Source: Pseudomonas chlororaphis (GTDB taxonomy: Bacteria > Pseudomonadota > Gammaproteobacteria > Pseudomonadales > Pseudomonadaceae). Taken from it: a stretch of DNA of 64,000 bases. Shown one piece after another: positions 37,149-46,528 of the stretch. Numbering within the stretch: the stretch's first letter is position 1; each line of letters opens with the position of its first letter. Made by a program: the position numbers and the translations under genes. The notes beneath the pieces were generated by a model, which saw only the letters and a program-made list of their open reading frames with translations, searched no databases and was not told where the DNA came from. The DNA lies in NCBI RefSeq assembly GCF_000783395.1, contig NZ_JSFK01000021.1:95240-159239 (forward strand), given 5' to 3'.

Positions 37149-37322
37149 GGTGATCTCTCCACTAACTGTGTTGGAAAAGCTCAGAAACCGGCGGCCCGGG
37201 GGAGCCTTGGCCGGTTGTATGGCCTGGACCTGGAAAATAAGTGAGAATGCTGGCCATTGGCGGCCGGCAAATCGCGCCTATCATATCCAAGAATCGTCAC
37301 TAGCTTAAGGCCCAAGGTGCAA

Positions 37323-38141
37323 ATGAAACGATCTGCTTTCTTCATCTCCGATGGCACCGGCATCACTGCCGAAACCCTGGGTCAAAGCCTTCTGGCGCAG
37401 TTCGAAAACATTACCTTCAGCAAATTCACGCGACCGTACATCGACAGCGTGGATAAAGCGCGGGCCATGGTACAACAAATCAACAAAGCCGCCGAAACCG
37501 ACGGCTTTCGCCCGATCATCTTCGACACCATCGTCAATCAGGACATCCGTGAGATTCTCGCAACGTCCAATGGTTTCATGATCGACATTTTCTCGACCTT
37601 TCTTGCCCCGCTTGAGCAGGAACTGACCGAGCATTCTTCCTACACCGTCGGCAAGTCGCATTCGATCGGGCACAACTCCAATTACATGGAGCGTATCGAG
37701 GCGGTGAACTTCGCCCTCGACAATGACGACGGCGCGCGCACGCACTATTACGACAAAGCCGATTTGATACTAGTGGGCGTGTCGCGATGCGGCAAAACGC
37801 CGACGTGTCTGTACATGGCCATGCAGTTCGGCATCCGCGCGGCCAACTATCCGCTGACCGAAGACGACATGGAGCGCCTGACCCTGCCGACGGCCCTGCG
37901 CGCCCATCAGCACAAGCTGTTCGGCCTGACCATCGACCCGGACCGCCTCACCGCGATCCGCAACGAGCGCAAGCCCAACAGCCGTTATTCGAGCTACGCC
38001 CAGTGCGAGTTCGAAGTGCGCGAGGTGGAGAATTTGTTCCGCCGCGAGAACATCCCGAACATCAACTCCACGCATTTTTCGGTGGAAGAGATTTCGGCGA
38101 AGATTCTGGTGGAGAAAGGTGTGGAGCGGCGGTTCAAATAG
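37323..38141 (+). CDS. ppsR: PEP synthase regulatory kinase/pyrophosphorylase
   Basis: A 272-residue DUF299 protein that inactivates PpsA by ADP-dependent threonine phosphorylation and reactivates it by phosphate-dependent removal. FFISDGTGITAETLGQSLL opens the family domain, and GVSRCGKTPTCLYMA (about residues 150-164) is the P-loop. The ATG at 37323 gives the family length; upstream codons in the open frame are leader. Divergently transcribed from ppsA over a 174-nt shared promoter region. Confidence 0.95.
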   Translation: MKRSAFFISDGTGITAETLGQSLLAQFENITFSKFTRPYIDSVDKARAMVQQINKAAETDGFRPIIFDTIVNQDIREILATSNGFMIDIFSTFLAPLEQELTEHSSYTVGKSHSIGHNSNYMERIEAVNFALDNDDGARTHYYDKADLILVGVSRCGKTPTCLYMAMQFGIRAANYPLTEDDMERLTLPTALRAHQHKLFGLTIDPDRLTAIRNERKPNSRYSSYAQCEFEVREVENLFRRENIPNINSTHFSVEEISAKILVEKGVERRFK

Positions 38142-38164
38142 TTCTGCATTGCCTGATCTGACGC

Positions 38165-38257
38165 CTTCGCGAGCAAGCTCGCTCCCACAGGTTTCTGGAG
38201 TGTCTGCAAATTTTGCATTCACCACAAAACCCTGTGGGAGCGAGCCTGCTCGCGAAG
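38165..38257. repeat. REP-like inverted pair after ppsR
   Basis: TTCGCGAGCAAGCTCGCTCC and GGGAGCGAGCCTGCTCGCGA face each other. It lies between the convergent ppsR and MocR genes. Confidence 0.9.
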
Positions 38258-38262
38258 AACGA

Positions 38263-39672
38263 TTACACGGTCTCGGTTAATGCCCGCGCCAAAGCCTCGA
38301 ATCCACTAAGCAACAACCGATCATCCCCCACCGCATTACACACACTCACCCGAATAAATTGCGGCACCGCTGAATGCCCGACCGCAAACGCCTCGGCGGT
38401 GGCCACCAGGTAATTGTTCTCCTTCAACTCCGCGGCAATCTGCGACGCCCGCCACAACTCAGGCACTTCCACCCAGAAGTGCGGGCTGTAAGGGTGAGTC
38501 TTGTAATTCAAGCCCAGCAGAACAGGCGCCACCAGGGCCTTGCGCCGAGCGATCTCGCTGATCTGTTCGTCCAGCAAACGCTCGGCCATACCGCTTTCAA
38601 TCCACAGGCTCGCCACTTCCATCGATAACGGATTGGCCATCCAGCACGTTGCGCGAATGGCGGCGCTCAAACGCCCGATCAACGCTTGCGGCGCGTGCAG
38701 ATAACCGACGCGCAAACCCGCCGAAACAGCCTTGCTCAGGCTGCCGATCAACACCGAACGTTCCGGCGCGAAATAACTCAGCGGCAACGGGCGCTGACGA
38801 TCCAGAACCGCATGGGCTTCGTCTTCGATAATCAACAGATTGTGCTGGCGGCAGATATCGGCAATTGCCTCGCGCCGTGGGATCGACATCACAGCGGCTG
38901 TAGGATTCTGGATCGTTGGGGTGCAATACAGTGCAGAAACCCGATGCTGACGGCAGATTTCTTCCAGTGCCGACGGCACAAGTCCTTCGTCATCCATCGC
39001 CGCGCCAATGAGTTTTATCCCGAGCTGGCGTGCGACGCCGATCAATCCCGGGTAGGACAGATGCTCGGTAACAACGGTGTCGCCGGCCTTGAGCAGGCCC
39101 ATCAACGCGCACAACAGACCATGTTGGCCGCCGTTGACGCACAACACCTGATCGGCGTGCGGGACAAACGCCTCGTGCTGCAACCACACCGCCCCGGCCA
39201 ATCGGTGCCGTGCCAGCCCTGCTTCGGCGGTGTAACCGGTCAACTGCTGTAACACCCGCGGATCGCTGGCCAGCTCCTGCAGGCTCTGGCTCATGAACGC
39301 CGCTTCCTGTGCGGGAATCGGCTGATTGCGGCTCATGTCGAAACAGGCTGACGGCTCATCGCTGACATTACGAAAGCCTTTGTCCTGCGGCCGCTCCATC
39401 CCGCGCTGACAGACGTAGGTGCCATCTCCGACACGGGCGACGACCAGTCCTACACGCTCCAGCTCACCGTAGGCCCGGCTGATGGTGCCGATGGTCACGC
39501 CCAGGCTGTCGGCCAGCAATCGGTGCGGCGGCAACTTGCATCCCGCATCAATCACACCTTCGTCGATGGCCTGTGCGACCGCATCGGCCAAACGCTTGTA
39601 CTTCACGCCGACGCCATTGGCGAGGCCGTCGCGGAGGATTGACACCATGGCAATACTTACTTTGACAGTCAT
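38263..39672 (-). CDS. MocR-type GntR/aminotransferase-like regulator
   Basis: A 469-residue fusion of a GntR winged helix (about residues 20-90, LLADSLGVTIGTISRAYGELERVG) and a fold-type I aminotransferase domain (about 110-465). IIEDEAHAVLD carries the PLP-ring aspartate region and LIGSLSKAVSAGLRVGYL the PLP lysine (SLSK). Such proteins bind PLP or amino-PLP compounds and regulate a neighbouring gene. The divergent EamA exporter 90 nt away is the obvious target. Confidence 0.92.
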   Translation of the reverse strand: MTVKVSIAMVSILRDGLANGVGVKYKRLADAVAQAIDEGVIDAGCKLPPHRLLADSLGVTIGTISRAYGELERVGLVVARVGDGTYVCQRGMERPQDKGFRNVSDEPSACFDMSRNQPIPAQEAAFMSQSLQELASDPRVLQQLTGYTAEAGLARHRLAGAVWLQHEAFVPHADQVLCVNGGQHGLLCALMGLLKAGDTVVTEHLSYPGLIGVARQLGIKLIGAAMDDEGLVPSALEEICRQHRVSALYCTPTIQNPTAAVMSIPRREAIADICRQHNLLIIEDEAHAVLDRQRPLPLSYFAPERSVLIGSLSKAVSAGLRVGYLHAPQALIGRLSAAIRATCWMANPLSMEVASLWIESGMAERLLDEQISEIARRKALVAPVLLGLNYKTHPYSPHFWVEVPELWRASQIAAELKENNYLVATAEAFAVGHSAVPQFIRVSVCNAVGDDRLLLSGFEALARALTETV

Positions 39673-39762
39673 TCTCGCCCCGAATAGCGTGCTAAAAAAA
39701 GGTTCAATCAGAAATAGACCGTTTACGCGATCAGGTCAATTCCACCGCTCGGAGCACGTCAC

Positions 39763-40692
39763 ATGTCGACCGCCGTCAGTACACCGATGAATATCAGCAA
39801 ACCCTGGCTCGCCGGATTGCTCACCAGCGTGCTGTTCCTGATCGTTTGCCTGAGCTGGGGCACGACGTGGCTGGGGATCAAGATTGCGGTGGAAAGCGTG
39901 CCACCGCTGACGGCTGCCGGATTGCGGTTTCTGATCGCTTTTCCGCTGTTCCTGAGCTTCGCGCTGTTGCGCAAGGAACCGCTGTTTTTTCCAAAGCAAA
40001 GTCGCGGGTTCTTTGTGTTCGTCACGCTGTCGTATTTCAGCCTGCCCTACTACCTGCTCAACTACGGCGAAATGCACGTGTCATCGGGCCTGACAGCGCT
40101 GCTGTTCAGTTGCATGCCGGTGTTTATCCTGCTGTTTTCCGCGCTGTTTCTGCGCGAGAGAATCTACCCGTCGCAGATGCTCGGTATCGCGATCGGTTTT
40201 GGCAGTCTGTTCATGATTATTCGCAGTCAGGGCCTGCATCTGGATCAGGCCGAATGGCTGGGGGTGCTGGCGATTCTGTGCGCAGCGGTGATGCATGCGC
40301 TGTGTTACGTGGTGACGAAAAAACATGGCAGCGCGATCAGCGTGATCACCTACAACACCCTGCCGATCGGTATCGCCGGACTGATGTTATTTATTGTCGG
40401 CTTAAGCGTTGAAGCCCCTGAGTTTTCGCAGGTGACAGCACGTTCCTGGGGTGCCCTGCTTTATCTCGGGCTGGTGGCGTCGGTCGGCGGATTCATCGTT
40501 TACTTTTTACTGCTTAAACGCTTGAGCCCGATCATTCTGTCGTTCGTGTTTATCATTTTCCCGGTGTTCGCCGTGATCATCGGCGCCTGGTACGAGGGGC
40601 AAACCCTGTCCCGGGAGCTGATGATCTATTCGGCGATTTTGTTGAGCGGTTTTGCGATCACCAAATTGCCTGTGGAAAAGTGGTTCAGATAA
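39763..40692 (+). CDS. EamA/DMT-family transporter
   Basis: A 309-residue membrane protein with ten predicted helices in two EamA repeats. SWGTTWLGIKIAVESVPPL is typical of the first repeat (drug/metabolite transporter superfamily), and LFLRERIYPSQMLGIAIGFG ends it. Family members export amino acids or metabolites. The divergent MocR regulator suggests an amine or amino-acid-related substrate. Its last 8 nt overlap the convergent prpD stop region. Confidence 0.87.
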   Translation: MSTAVSTPMNISKPWLAGLLTSVLFLIVCLSWGTTWLGIKIAVESVPPLTAAGLRFLIAFPLFLSFALLRKEPLFFPKQSRGFFVFVTLSYFSLPYYLLNYGEMHVSSGLTALLFSCMPVFILLFSALFLRERIYPSQMLGIAIGFGSLFMIIRSQGLHLDQAEWLGVLAILCAAVMHALCYVVTKKHGSAISVITYNTLPIGIAGLMLFIVGLSVEAPEFSQVTARSWGALLYLGLVASVGGFIVYFLLLKRLSPIILSFVFIIFPVFAVIIGAWYEGQTLSRELMIYSAILLSGFAITKLPVEKWFR

Positions 40693-42169
40693 CAAACATA
40701 TCCACAAAGCGGTTCACGGGGGTGGCTTCAAGTAGCGTCTGATCCTTGCACAACGCGAAGATCTCACCACTACGCTGACCGGTGAAACGCGTCGCCAGAT
40801 TGGCCTTGAACTTGTCCTCCAGCAATGGAATACCCTCGGCACGACGCCGGCGATGACCGATCGGGAATTCCACCACGACGTTGTCGGTGCTGCTGCCGTC
40901 CTTGAAAAACACCTGCACGGCGTTGGCAATCGAGCGTTTATCAGGCTCCAGGTATTCGCGGGTGAAACGCGGATCCTCGACGATGACCATTTTTTCGCGC
41001 AGCACATCGATGATCGGGTGCGCCTTGTGGAAATCATCTTCGTACTGCTCGGCGACCAGATTGCCAAAGGCCAGCGGCACGGCGGTCATGTACTGGATGC
41101 AGTGGTCGCGGTCGGCGGCGTTGGCCAGCGGCCCGACCTTGGAAATGATGCGAATCGCCGATTCGTGGGTGGTGATGACGATACGGTCGATCTCGTGCAG
41201 ACGATTGCGCACTTGCGGGTGCAAGGTCACCGCGGCTTCGCAGGCAGTTTGCGCATGAAACTCGGCGGGGAAGCTGATCTTGAACAGCACGTTTTCCATC
41301 ACGTAACTGCCGAACGGCCGCGAAAAACTGAAAGCGCGTTTATCTTCCGGTTTCAGCGCCAGATCGCTGTTGGTGTGGCTGAACAGCACATCATAAAAGC
41401 CCCATTGCTTGGCGGTGAGAACGCCGGGAATGCCCATCTCGCCGCGCATGGCAATGTCGGCCAGACGCACGCCCCGACTCGATGCATCCCCCGCCGCCCA
41501 GGATTTTCGCGAACCGGCGTTTGGAGCATGCCGGTAAGTGCGCAGCGCCTGACCATCGGCGAACGCGTGGGACAACGCCGACAACAATTGCTCGCGATTG
41601 GCGCCCATCAGTTTGGCGGTAACGGCGGTCGAGGCGACTTTCACCAGAATGACGTGATCGAGTCCTACGCGGTTGAAGGAGTTTTCCAGGGCGATCACGC
41701 CTTGAATCTCGTGGGCCATGATCATCGCTTCGAGCACATCGCGAATAGTCAACGGCGCTTCAGCGTTGGCCAGACGCTTCTGCGAGAGGTGATCAGCCAC
41801 CGCAAGAATGCCGCCCAGGTTGTCCGATGGATGACCCCATTCGGCGGCGAGCCAGGTGTCGTTGTAGTCGAGCCAGCGGACGATGCAGCCGATGTCCCAC
41901 GCGGCTTTAACCGGGTCGAGGCGATGGCTGGTACCCGGCACCCGCGCGCCGTAAGGAACCACCGTTCCTTCGACCATCGGGCCGAGGTGTTTGGTGCATT
42001 CGGGGAAACGCAGCGCCAGCAGGCCGCAGCCCAGCGTGTCCATCAGGCAGTTGCGGGCGGTGTCGAGGGCTTCGGCAGAGGTGACTTTGAAGGTGAGGAC
42101 GTAATCGGCGATGTCCTGCAGGACACGGTCGTAGTCGGGGCGGTTGTTCAGGTCGACGTTGGCGCTCAT
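40685..42169 (-). CDS. prpD: 2-Methylcitrate dehydratase PrpD
   Basis: A 494-residue MmgE/PrpD-family enzyme of propionate catabolism, dehydrating 2-methylcitrate. RWLDYNDTWLAAEWGHPSDN and WAAGDASSRGVRLA are family signatures. It is the last gene of the prp operon, although AcnD and PrpF upstream can replace its activity; many pseudomonads keep all three. A 313-nt repeat-filled gap separates it from prpF. Confidence 0.95.
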   Translation of the reverse strand: MSANVDLNNRPDYDRVLQDIADYVLTFKVTSAEALDTARNCLMDTLGCGLLALRFPECTKHLGPMVEGTVVPYGARVPGTSHRLDPVKAAWDIGCIVRWLDYNDTWLAAEWGHPSDNLGGILAVADHLSQKRLANAEAPLTIRDVLEAMIMAHEIQGVIALENSFNRVGLDHVILVKVASTAVTAKLMGANREQLLSALSHAFADGQALRTYRHAPNAGSRKSWAAGDASSRGVRLADIAMRGEMGIPGVLTAKQWGFYDVLFSHTNSDLALKPEDKRAFSFSRPFGSYVMENVLFKISFPAEFHAQTACEAAVTLHPQVRNRLHEIDRIVITTHESAIRIISKVGPLANAADRDHCIQYMTAVPLAFGNLVAEQYEDDFHKAHPIIDVLREKMVIVEDPRFTREYLEPDKRSIANAVQVFFKDGSSTDNVVVEFPIGHRRRRAEGIPLLEDKFKANLATRFTGQRSGEIFALCKDQTLLEATPVNRFVDMFVI

Positions 42170-42482
42170 TGCGGTTCTCCTGTGCGGGAATGATGAGTGG
42201 TGCGGTCTTCCTCAGGGCTTGGCGGGTTTGGTCTGGTTGATTGCAGGTCTGGGGTGCCTGCTCATTTTGTGTTTCTTCAGCGAGTAGCCCCTCACCCTAG
42301 CCCTCTCCCGAGGGAGAGGGAACCGATTGGGGGATGCTTCAGAGGTTCACCGACTTGAGCGATCTGTGTTGAATCCATAATCGATCGGGTCAATGCACAA
42401 TTTCAAACACCTCGGTCGGCCCCCTCTCCCTTTGGGAGAGGGCTGGGCGGGCGGCGTTCCGATGAGGGTAAAAGCTCTCGGA
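42170..42482. other. Gap between prpF and prpD, mostly repeat sequence
   Basis: No gene is seen. From 42287 to 42475 it is occupied by repeat modules; the remainder up to prpD is plain sequence with a Shine-Dalgarno AGGAG-like element before the prpD start. Confidence 0.7.
42287..42475. repeat. CCCTCACCCTAGCCC-family repeat between prpF and prpD
   Basis: CCCCTCACCCTAGCCCTCTC with GAGGGAGAGGG, a spacer containing GAATCCATAATCGATCGGGT, then CCCCCTCTCCC/GGGAGAGGGCTGGGC. The middle motif also occurs in the 18801 cluster. Confidence 0.87.
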
Positions 42483-43673
42483 TCAGAAGGAATCTCCGGG
42501 AATGCGCACGTAACCCTCCATCAGGACACGAGCGCTACGGCTCATGATGGCTTTTTTGACGATCCACTCACCGTTTTCCAGACTGGCTTCAGCGCCAACG
42601 CGCAACGTCCCGGATGGATGCCCAAAGCGCACGGCATTGCGTTCAACACCACCGGCCGCAAGGTTGACCAACGTGCCGGAAATCGCTGCCGCAGTCCCGA
42701 TCGCCACCGCCGCCGTGCCCATCATCGCGTGATGCAACTTGCCCATCGACAACGCCCGCACCAGCAAATCCACGTCACCAGCGCCAACCGCTTTACCACT
42801 CGACGCCACGTAATCCGCAGGCTTGGCAACAAACGCAACTTTCGGTGTGTGTTGCCGTTTCGCCGCTTCATCCAGATTCGATATCAGCCCCATGCGCAAT
42901 GCGCCGTAAGCCCGAATCGTCTCGAACATCTGCAATGCTTTCGGATCGCTGTTGATCGCGCTCTGCAACTCGGTGCCGGTGTAACCAATGTCTTCAGCAT
43001 TGACGAAAATCGTCGGGATGCCAGCATTGATCATGGTCGCCTTGAAGGTGCCAACACCCGGAACTTCCAGCTCATCGATCAGGTTGCCGGTAGGAAACAT
43101 CGAACCACCGCCGCCCTCTTCTTCTGCCGCCGGGTCCATGAATTCAACCTGCACTTCAGCCGCCGGAAAGGTCACGCCGTCGAGTTCGAAATCACCGGTT
43201 TCCTGCACTTCGCCGTTGGTGATCGGCACATGAGCAACAATCGTTTTGCCGATGTTGGCCTGCCACACGCGCACCACCGCAACACCGTTGTGCGGAATGC
43301 GGCTGGCGTCGACCAGACCGTTGCTGATGGCGAACGAACCGACCGCAGCCGAGAGGTTGCCGCAGTTGCCGCTCCAGTCCACAAAGGGCTTGTCGATCGA
43401 GACCTGACCGAACAGGTAATCAACGTCGTGATCAGCCTTTATGCTTTTCGACAGAATCACGGTTTTGCTGGTGCTTGAAGTCGCGCCGCCCATGCCGTCG
43501 ATTTGTTTGTCGTACGGGTCGGGGCTGCCGATCACGCGCAGCAATAAAGCGTCGCGAGCCGGGCCTGGAATCTGCGCCGCTTCGGGCAGATCCTTGAGGC
43601 TGAAAAACACGCCTTTGCTGGTGCCGCCACGCATGTAGGTGGCGGGGATTTTGATTTGTGGTGCGTGAGCCAT
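42483..43673 (-). CDS. prpF: 2-Methylaconitate cis-trans isomerase PrpF
   Basis: A 396-residue protein with the diaminopimelate-epimerase fold. MRGGTSKGVFF at residues 14-24 and SGNCGNLSAAVG around 101-112 (Cys104) are diagnostic. It isomerises the trans-2-methylaconitate made by AcnD to the cis form. It sits between acnD and prpD on the same strand, 54 nt after acnD. Confidence 0.96.
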   Translation of the reverse strand: MAHAPQIKIPATYMRGGTSKGVFFSLKDLPEAAQIPGPARDALLLRVIGSPDPYDKQIDGMGGATSSTSKTVILSKSIKADHDVDYLFGQVSIDKPFVDWSGNCGNLSAAVGSFAISNGLVDASRIPHNGVAVVRVWQANIGKTIVAHVPITNGEVQETGDFELDGVTFPAAEVQVEFMDPAAEEEGGGGSMFPTGNLIDELEVPGVGTFKATMINAGIPTIFVNAEDIGYTGTELQSAINSDPKALQMFETIRAYGALRMGLISNLDEAAKRQHTPKVAFVAKPADYVASSGKAVGAGDVDLLVRALSMGKLHHAMMGTAAVAIGTAAAISGTLVNLAAGGVERNAVRFGHPSGTLRVGAEASLENGEWIVKKAIMSRSARVLMEGYVRIPGDSF

Positions 43674-43727
43674 GGTGCTCCTTAAGCGCGAACGCGGGCG
43701 GTACCGCCCGCGTGCACAAAACGTGAT

Positions 43728-46322
43728 TTAAACGGCAACCGCCGACTCTTCGAGGAAATCCTGAGCGAAGCGCTGCAACACGCCGCCAGCCTCATAGATC
43801 GAAACTTCTTCAGCAGTATCCAGACGGCAAGTCACCGGCACGTCAACGCGCTCGCCATTCTTGCGATGGATCACCAGCGTCAGATCTGCACGCGGTTTGC
43901 GCTCGCCGATCACGTCATAGGTTTCGCTGCCGTCGATGGCTAGCGTGTGCCGGTCGGTGCCCGGCTTGAACTCCAGCGGCAGTACGCCCATGCCCACCAG
44001 GTTGGTGCGGTGAATGCGTTCGAAACCTTCAGCGGCAATCGCCTCGACACCGGCCAGACGCACGCCTTTCGCCGCCCAGTCACGGGACGATCCCTGACCG
44101 TAATCGGCACCGGCAATGATGATCAGCGGCTGCTTGCGCTCCATGTAGGTTTCGATGGCTTCCCACATGCGCATGACCTTGCCTTCCGGCTCGACCCGCG
44201 CCAGCGAACCCTGTTTGACCTTGCCGTTTTCCACGACCATTTCATTGAACAGTTTCGGGTTGGCAAACGTTGCGCGCTGCGCGGTCAAGTGGTCGCCACG
44301 GTGGGTGGCGTAAGAGTTGAAGTCCTCTTCCGGCAGGCCCATTTTCGCCAGGTATTCGCCGGCGGCGCTGTCGAGCATGATCGCGTTGGATGGCGACAGG
44401 TGATCGGTGGTGATGTTGTCCGGCAGCACGGCCAGCGGGCGCATGCCTTTAAGCGGACGGGCGCCGGCCAGTGCACCTTCCCAATACGGCGGACGGCGAA
44501 TATAGGTGCTCATTTCGCGCCAGTCGTACAGCGGCGTGACTTTCGGGCCGGTGTCTTCGTGGACGGCGAACATCGGAATGTAGACCTGACGGAACTGCTC
44601 AGGCTTGACCGAAGATTTCACCACGGCGTCGATTTCTTCGTCGCTCGGCCAGATGTCCTTCAGGCGGATTTCTTTGCCGTCGACCACGCCCAAGACATCC
44701 TTTTCGATGTCGAAACGGATGGTCCCGGCGATGGCGTAAGCCACCACCAGCGGCGGCGACGCGAGAAACGCTTGCTTGGCATACGGGTGAATGCGGCCGT
44801 CGAAGTTGCGGTTGCCGGAGAGCACGGCAGTCGCATACAGATCGCGGTCGATAATCTCTTGCTGGATCACCGGATCGAGCGCACCGGACATGCCGTTGCA
44901 GGTAGTGCAAGCGAAAGCGACGACGCCGAAACCGAGCTGCTCCAGCTCCGTGGTCAGCCCCGCTTCGTCGAGGTACAGCGCGACGGTTTTCGAACCAGGT
45001 GCCAGCGAGGATTTCACCCATGGTTTGCGGGTCAGGCCGAGCTTGTTGGCGTTGCGCGCGAGCAGGCCAGCGGCGATGACGTTGCGCGGGTTGCTGGTGT
45101 TGGTGCAACTGGTGATGGCGGCGATGATCACCGCGCCGTCGGGCATTTGCCCCGGCACGTCATCCCACTGGCCGGAGATGCCTTTAGCGGCCAGATCCGA
45201 AACCGCAACGCGGGCGTGCGGGTTGCTCGGGCCGGCCATGTTGCGCACCACCGAGGACAAGTCGAAAGTCAGGCCACGCTCGTATTGCGCGCCTTTCAGG
45301 CTGTCGGCCCACAGTCCGGTAAGCCTGGCGTATTGCTCGACCAACTGCACTTGCTGATCTTCGCGGCCAGTGAGTTTCAGGTAATCGATGGTTTGCTGGT
45401 CTATGTAGAACATCGCCGCCGTGGCGCCGTATTCCGGGGCCATGTTGGAGATGGTTGCGCGATCGCCGAGGGTCAGCGCCGCCGCACCTTCGCCGAAGAA
45501 CTCCAGCCAGGCGCCGACGACTTTTTGTTTGCGCAGGTATTCGGTCAGCGCCAGCACCATGTCGGTGGCGGTGATGCCCGGTTGCAACTTGCCGGTCAGT
45601 TCGACGCCAACGCTTTCCGGCAGGCGCATCCACGACGCGCGACCGAGCATCACGCTCTCGGCTTCGAGACCGCCGACGCCGATGGCAATCACGCCCAAAG
45701 CATCGACGTGCGGGGTGTGGCTGTCGGTGCCGACGCAGGTGTCGGGGAACGCCACGCCTTCACGCACCTGGATCACTGGAGACATTTTCTCCAGGTTGAT
45801 CTGGTGCATGATGCCGTTGCCCGGCGGGATCACATCAACGTTCTTGAAGGCTTTCTTCGTCCAGTTGATGAAGTGGAAACGGTCTTCGTTGCGACGGTCT
45901 TCGATGGCGCGGTTCTTCTCGAACGCCTGCTTGTCGAAACCGCCCGCTTCCACCGCCAGCGAGTGGTCGACGATCAATTGCGTCGGCACCACCGGGTTGA
46001 CTTGCGCCGGGTCGCCGCCCTGCAAAGCGATCGCGTCGCGCAGGCCGGCAAGGTCGACCAGCGCGGTCTGGCCGAGAATGTCGTGGCACACCACGCGGGC
46101 CGGAAACCACGGGAAGTCGAGATCGCGTTTGCGTTCGATCAGTTGCTTGAGGGAATCGGTGAGCGTGGCCGGGTCGCAGCGACGCACGAGGTTTTCCGCC
46201 AGCACGCGGGAGGTGTACGGCAGGGTGTCGTAACTGCCGGGCTGAATCGCCTCGACCGCCGCGCGGGCGTCGAAATAATCCAGAGGACTGCCGGGCAGGG
46301 TTTTGCGGAATTCTGTGTTCAT
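43728..46322 (-). CDS. acnD: Fe/S-dependent 2-methylisocitrate dehydratase AcnD
   Basis: An 864-residue aconitase-family enzyme that dehydrates 2-methylcitrate. The 4Fe-4S cysteines lie in SCTNTSNP (about residue 401) and CTTCNGMSG (about 465-473). QGSSRDWAAKGVRLAGV and a C-terminal swivel domain are present. Pairing with prpF distinguishes AcnD from a housekeeping aconitase. It is preceded by a REP pair that separates it from prpC. Confidence 0.96.
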   Translation of the reverse strand: MNTEFRKTLPGSPLDYFDARAAVEAIQPGSYDTLPYTSRVLAENLVRRCDPATLTDSLKQLIERKRDLDFPWFPARVVCHDILGQTALVDLAGLRDAIALQGGDPAQVNPVVPTQLIVDHSLAVEAGGFDKQAFEKNRAIEDRRNEDRFHFINWTKKAFKNVDVIPPGNGIMHQINLEKMSPVIQVREGVAFPDTCVGTDSHTPHVDALGVIAIGVGGLEAESVMLGRASWMRLPESVGVELTGKLQPGITATDMVLALTEYLRKQKVVGAWLEFFGEGAAALTLGDRATISNMAPEYGATAAMFYIDQQTIDYLKLTGREDQQVQLVEQYARLTGLWADSLKGAQYERGLTFDLSSVVRNMAGPSNPHARVAVSDLAAKGISGQWDDVPGQMPDGAVIIAAITSCTNTSNPRNVIAAGLLARNANKLGLTRKPWVKSSLAPGSKTVALYLDEAGLTTELEQLGFGVVAFACTTCNGMSGALDPVIQQEIIDRDLYATAVLSGNRNFDGRIHPYAKQAFLASPPLVVAYAIAGTIRFDIEKDVLGVVDGKEIRLKDIWPSDEEIDAVVKSSVKPEQFRQVYIPMFAVHEDTGPKVTPLYDWREMSTYIRRPPYWEGALAGARPLKGMRPLAVLPDNITTDHLSPSNAIMLDSAAGEYLAKMGLPEEDFNSYATHRGDHLTAQRATFANPKLFNEMVVENGKVKQGSLARVEPEGKVMRMWEAIETYMERKQPLIIIAGADYGQGSSRDWAAKGVRLAGVEAIAAEGFERIHRTNLVGMGVLPLEFKPGTDRHTLAIDGSETYDVIGERKPRADLTLVIHRKNGERVDVPVTCRLDTAEEVSIYEAGGVLQRFAQDFLEESAVAV

Positions 46323-46392
46323 CGGGTCAGGACTCGGGTCACGGTAGTTTCAAAGGGTGAGGCCAGACACCGACCTCAAAATTCACACTGAA

Positions 46393-46490
46393 CCCTGTGG
46401 GAGCTGGCTTGCCAGCGATGCGGTGGGTCAGTCAGCATCATTGTTGGATGTGACGCCGTCATCGCTGGCAAGCCAGCTCCCACAGGGGTT
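46393..46490. repeat. REP inverted pair between prpC and acnD
   Basis: CCCTGTGGGAGCTGGCTTGC and its complement, with flanking TTCACTGAA-type sequence extending the symmetry outward. Same unit as at 2812, 5186 and 9925. Confidence 0.92.
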
Positions 46491-46528
46491 TCAGTGAATT
46501 TCGAGATCAATGTCCGGCACTCACCATT

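Noticed and set aside
43947..46391. 814-codon frame opposite acnD
   Set aside because: Antisense shadow of a conserved enzyme.
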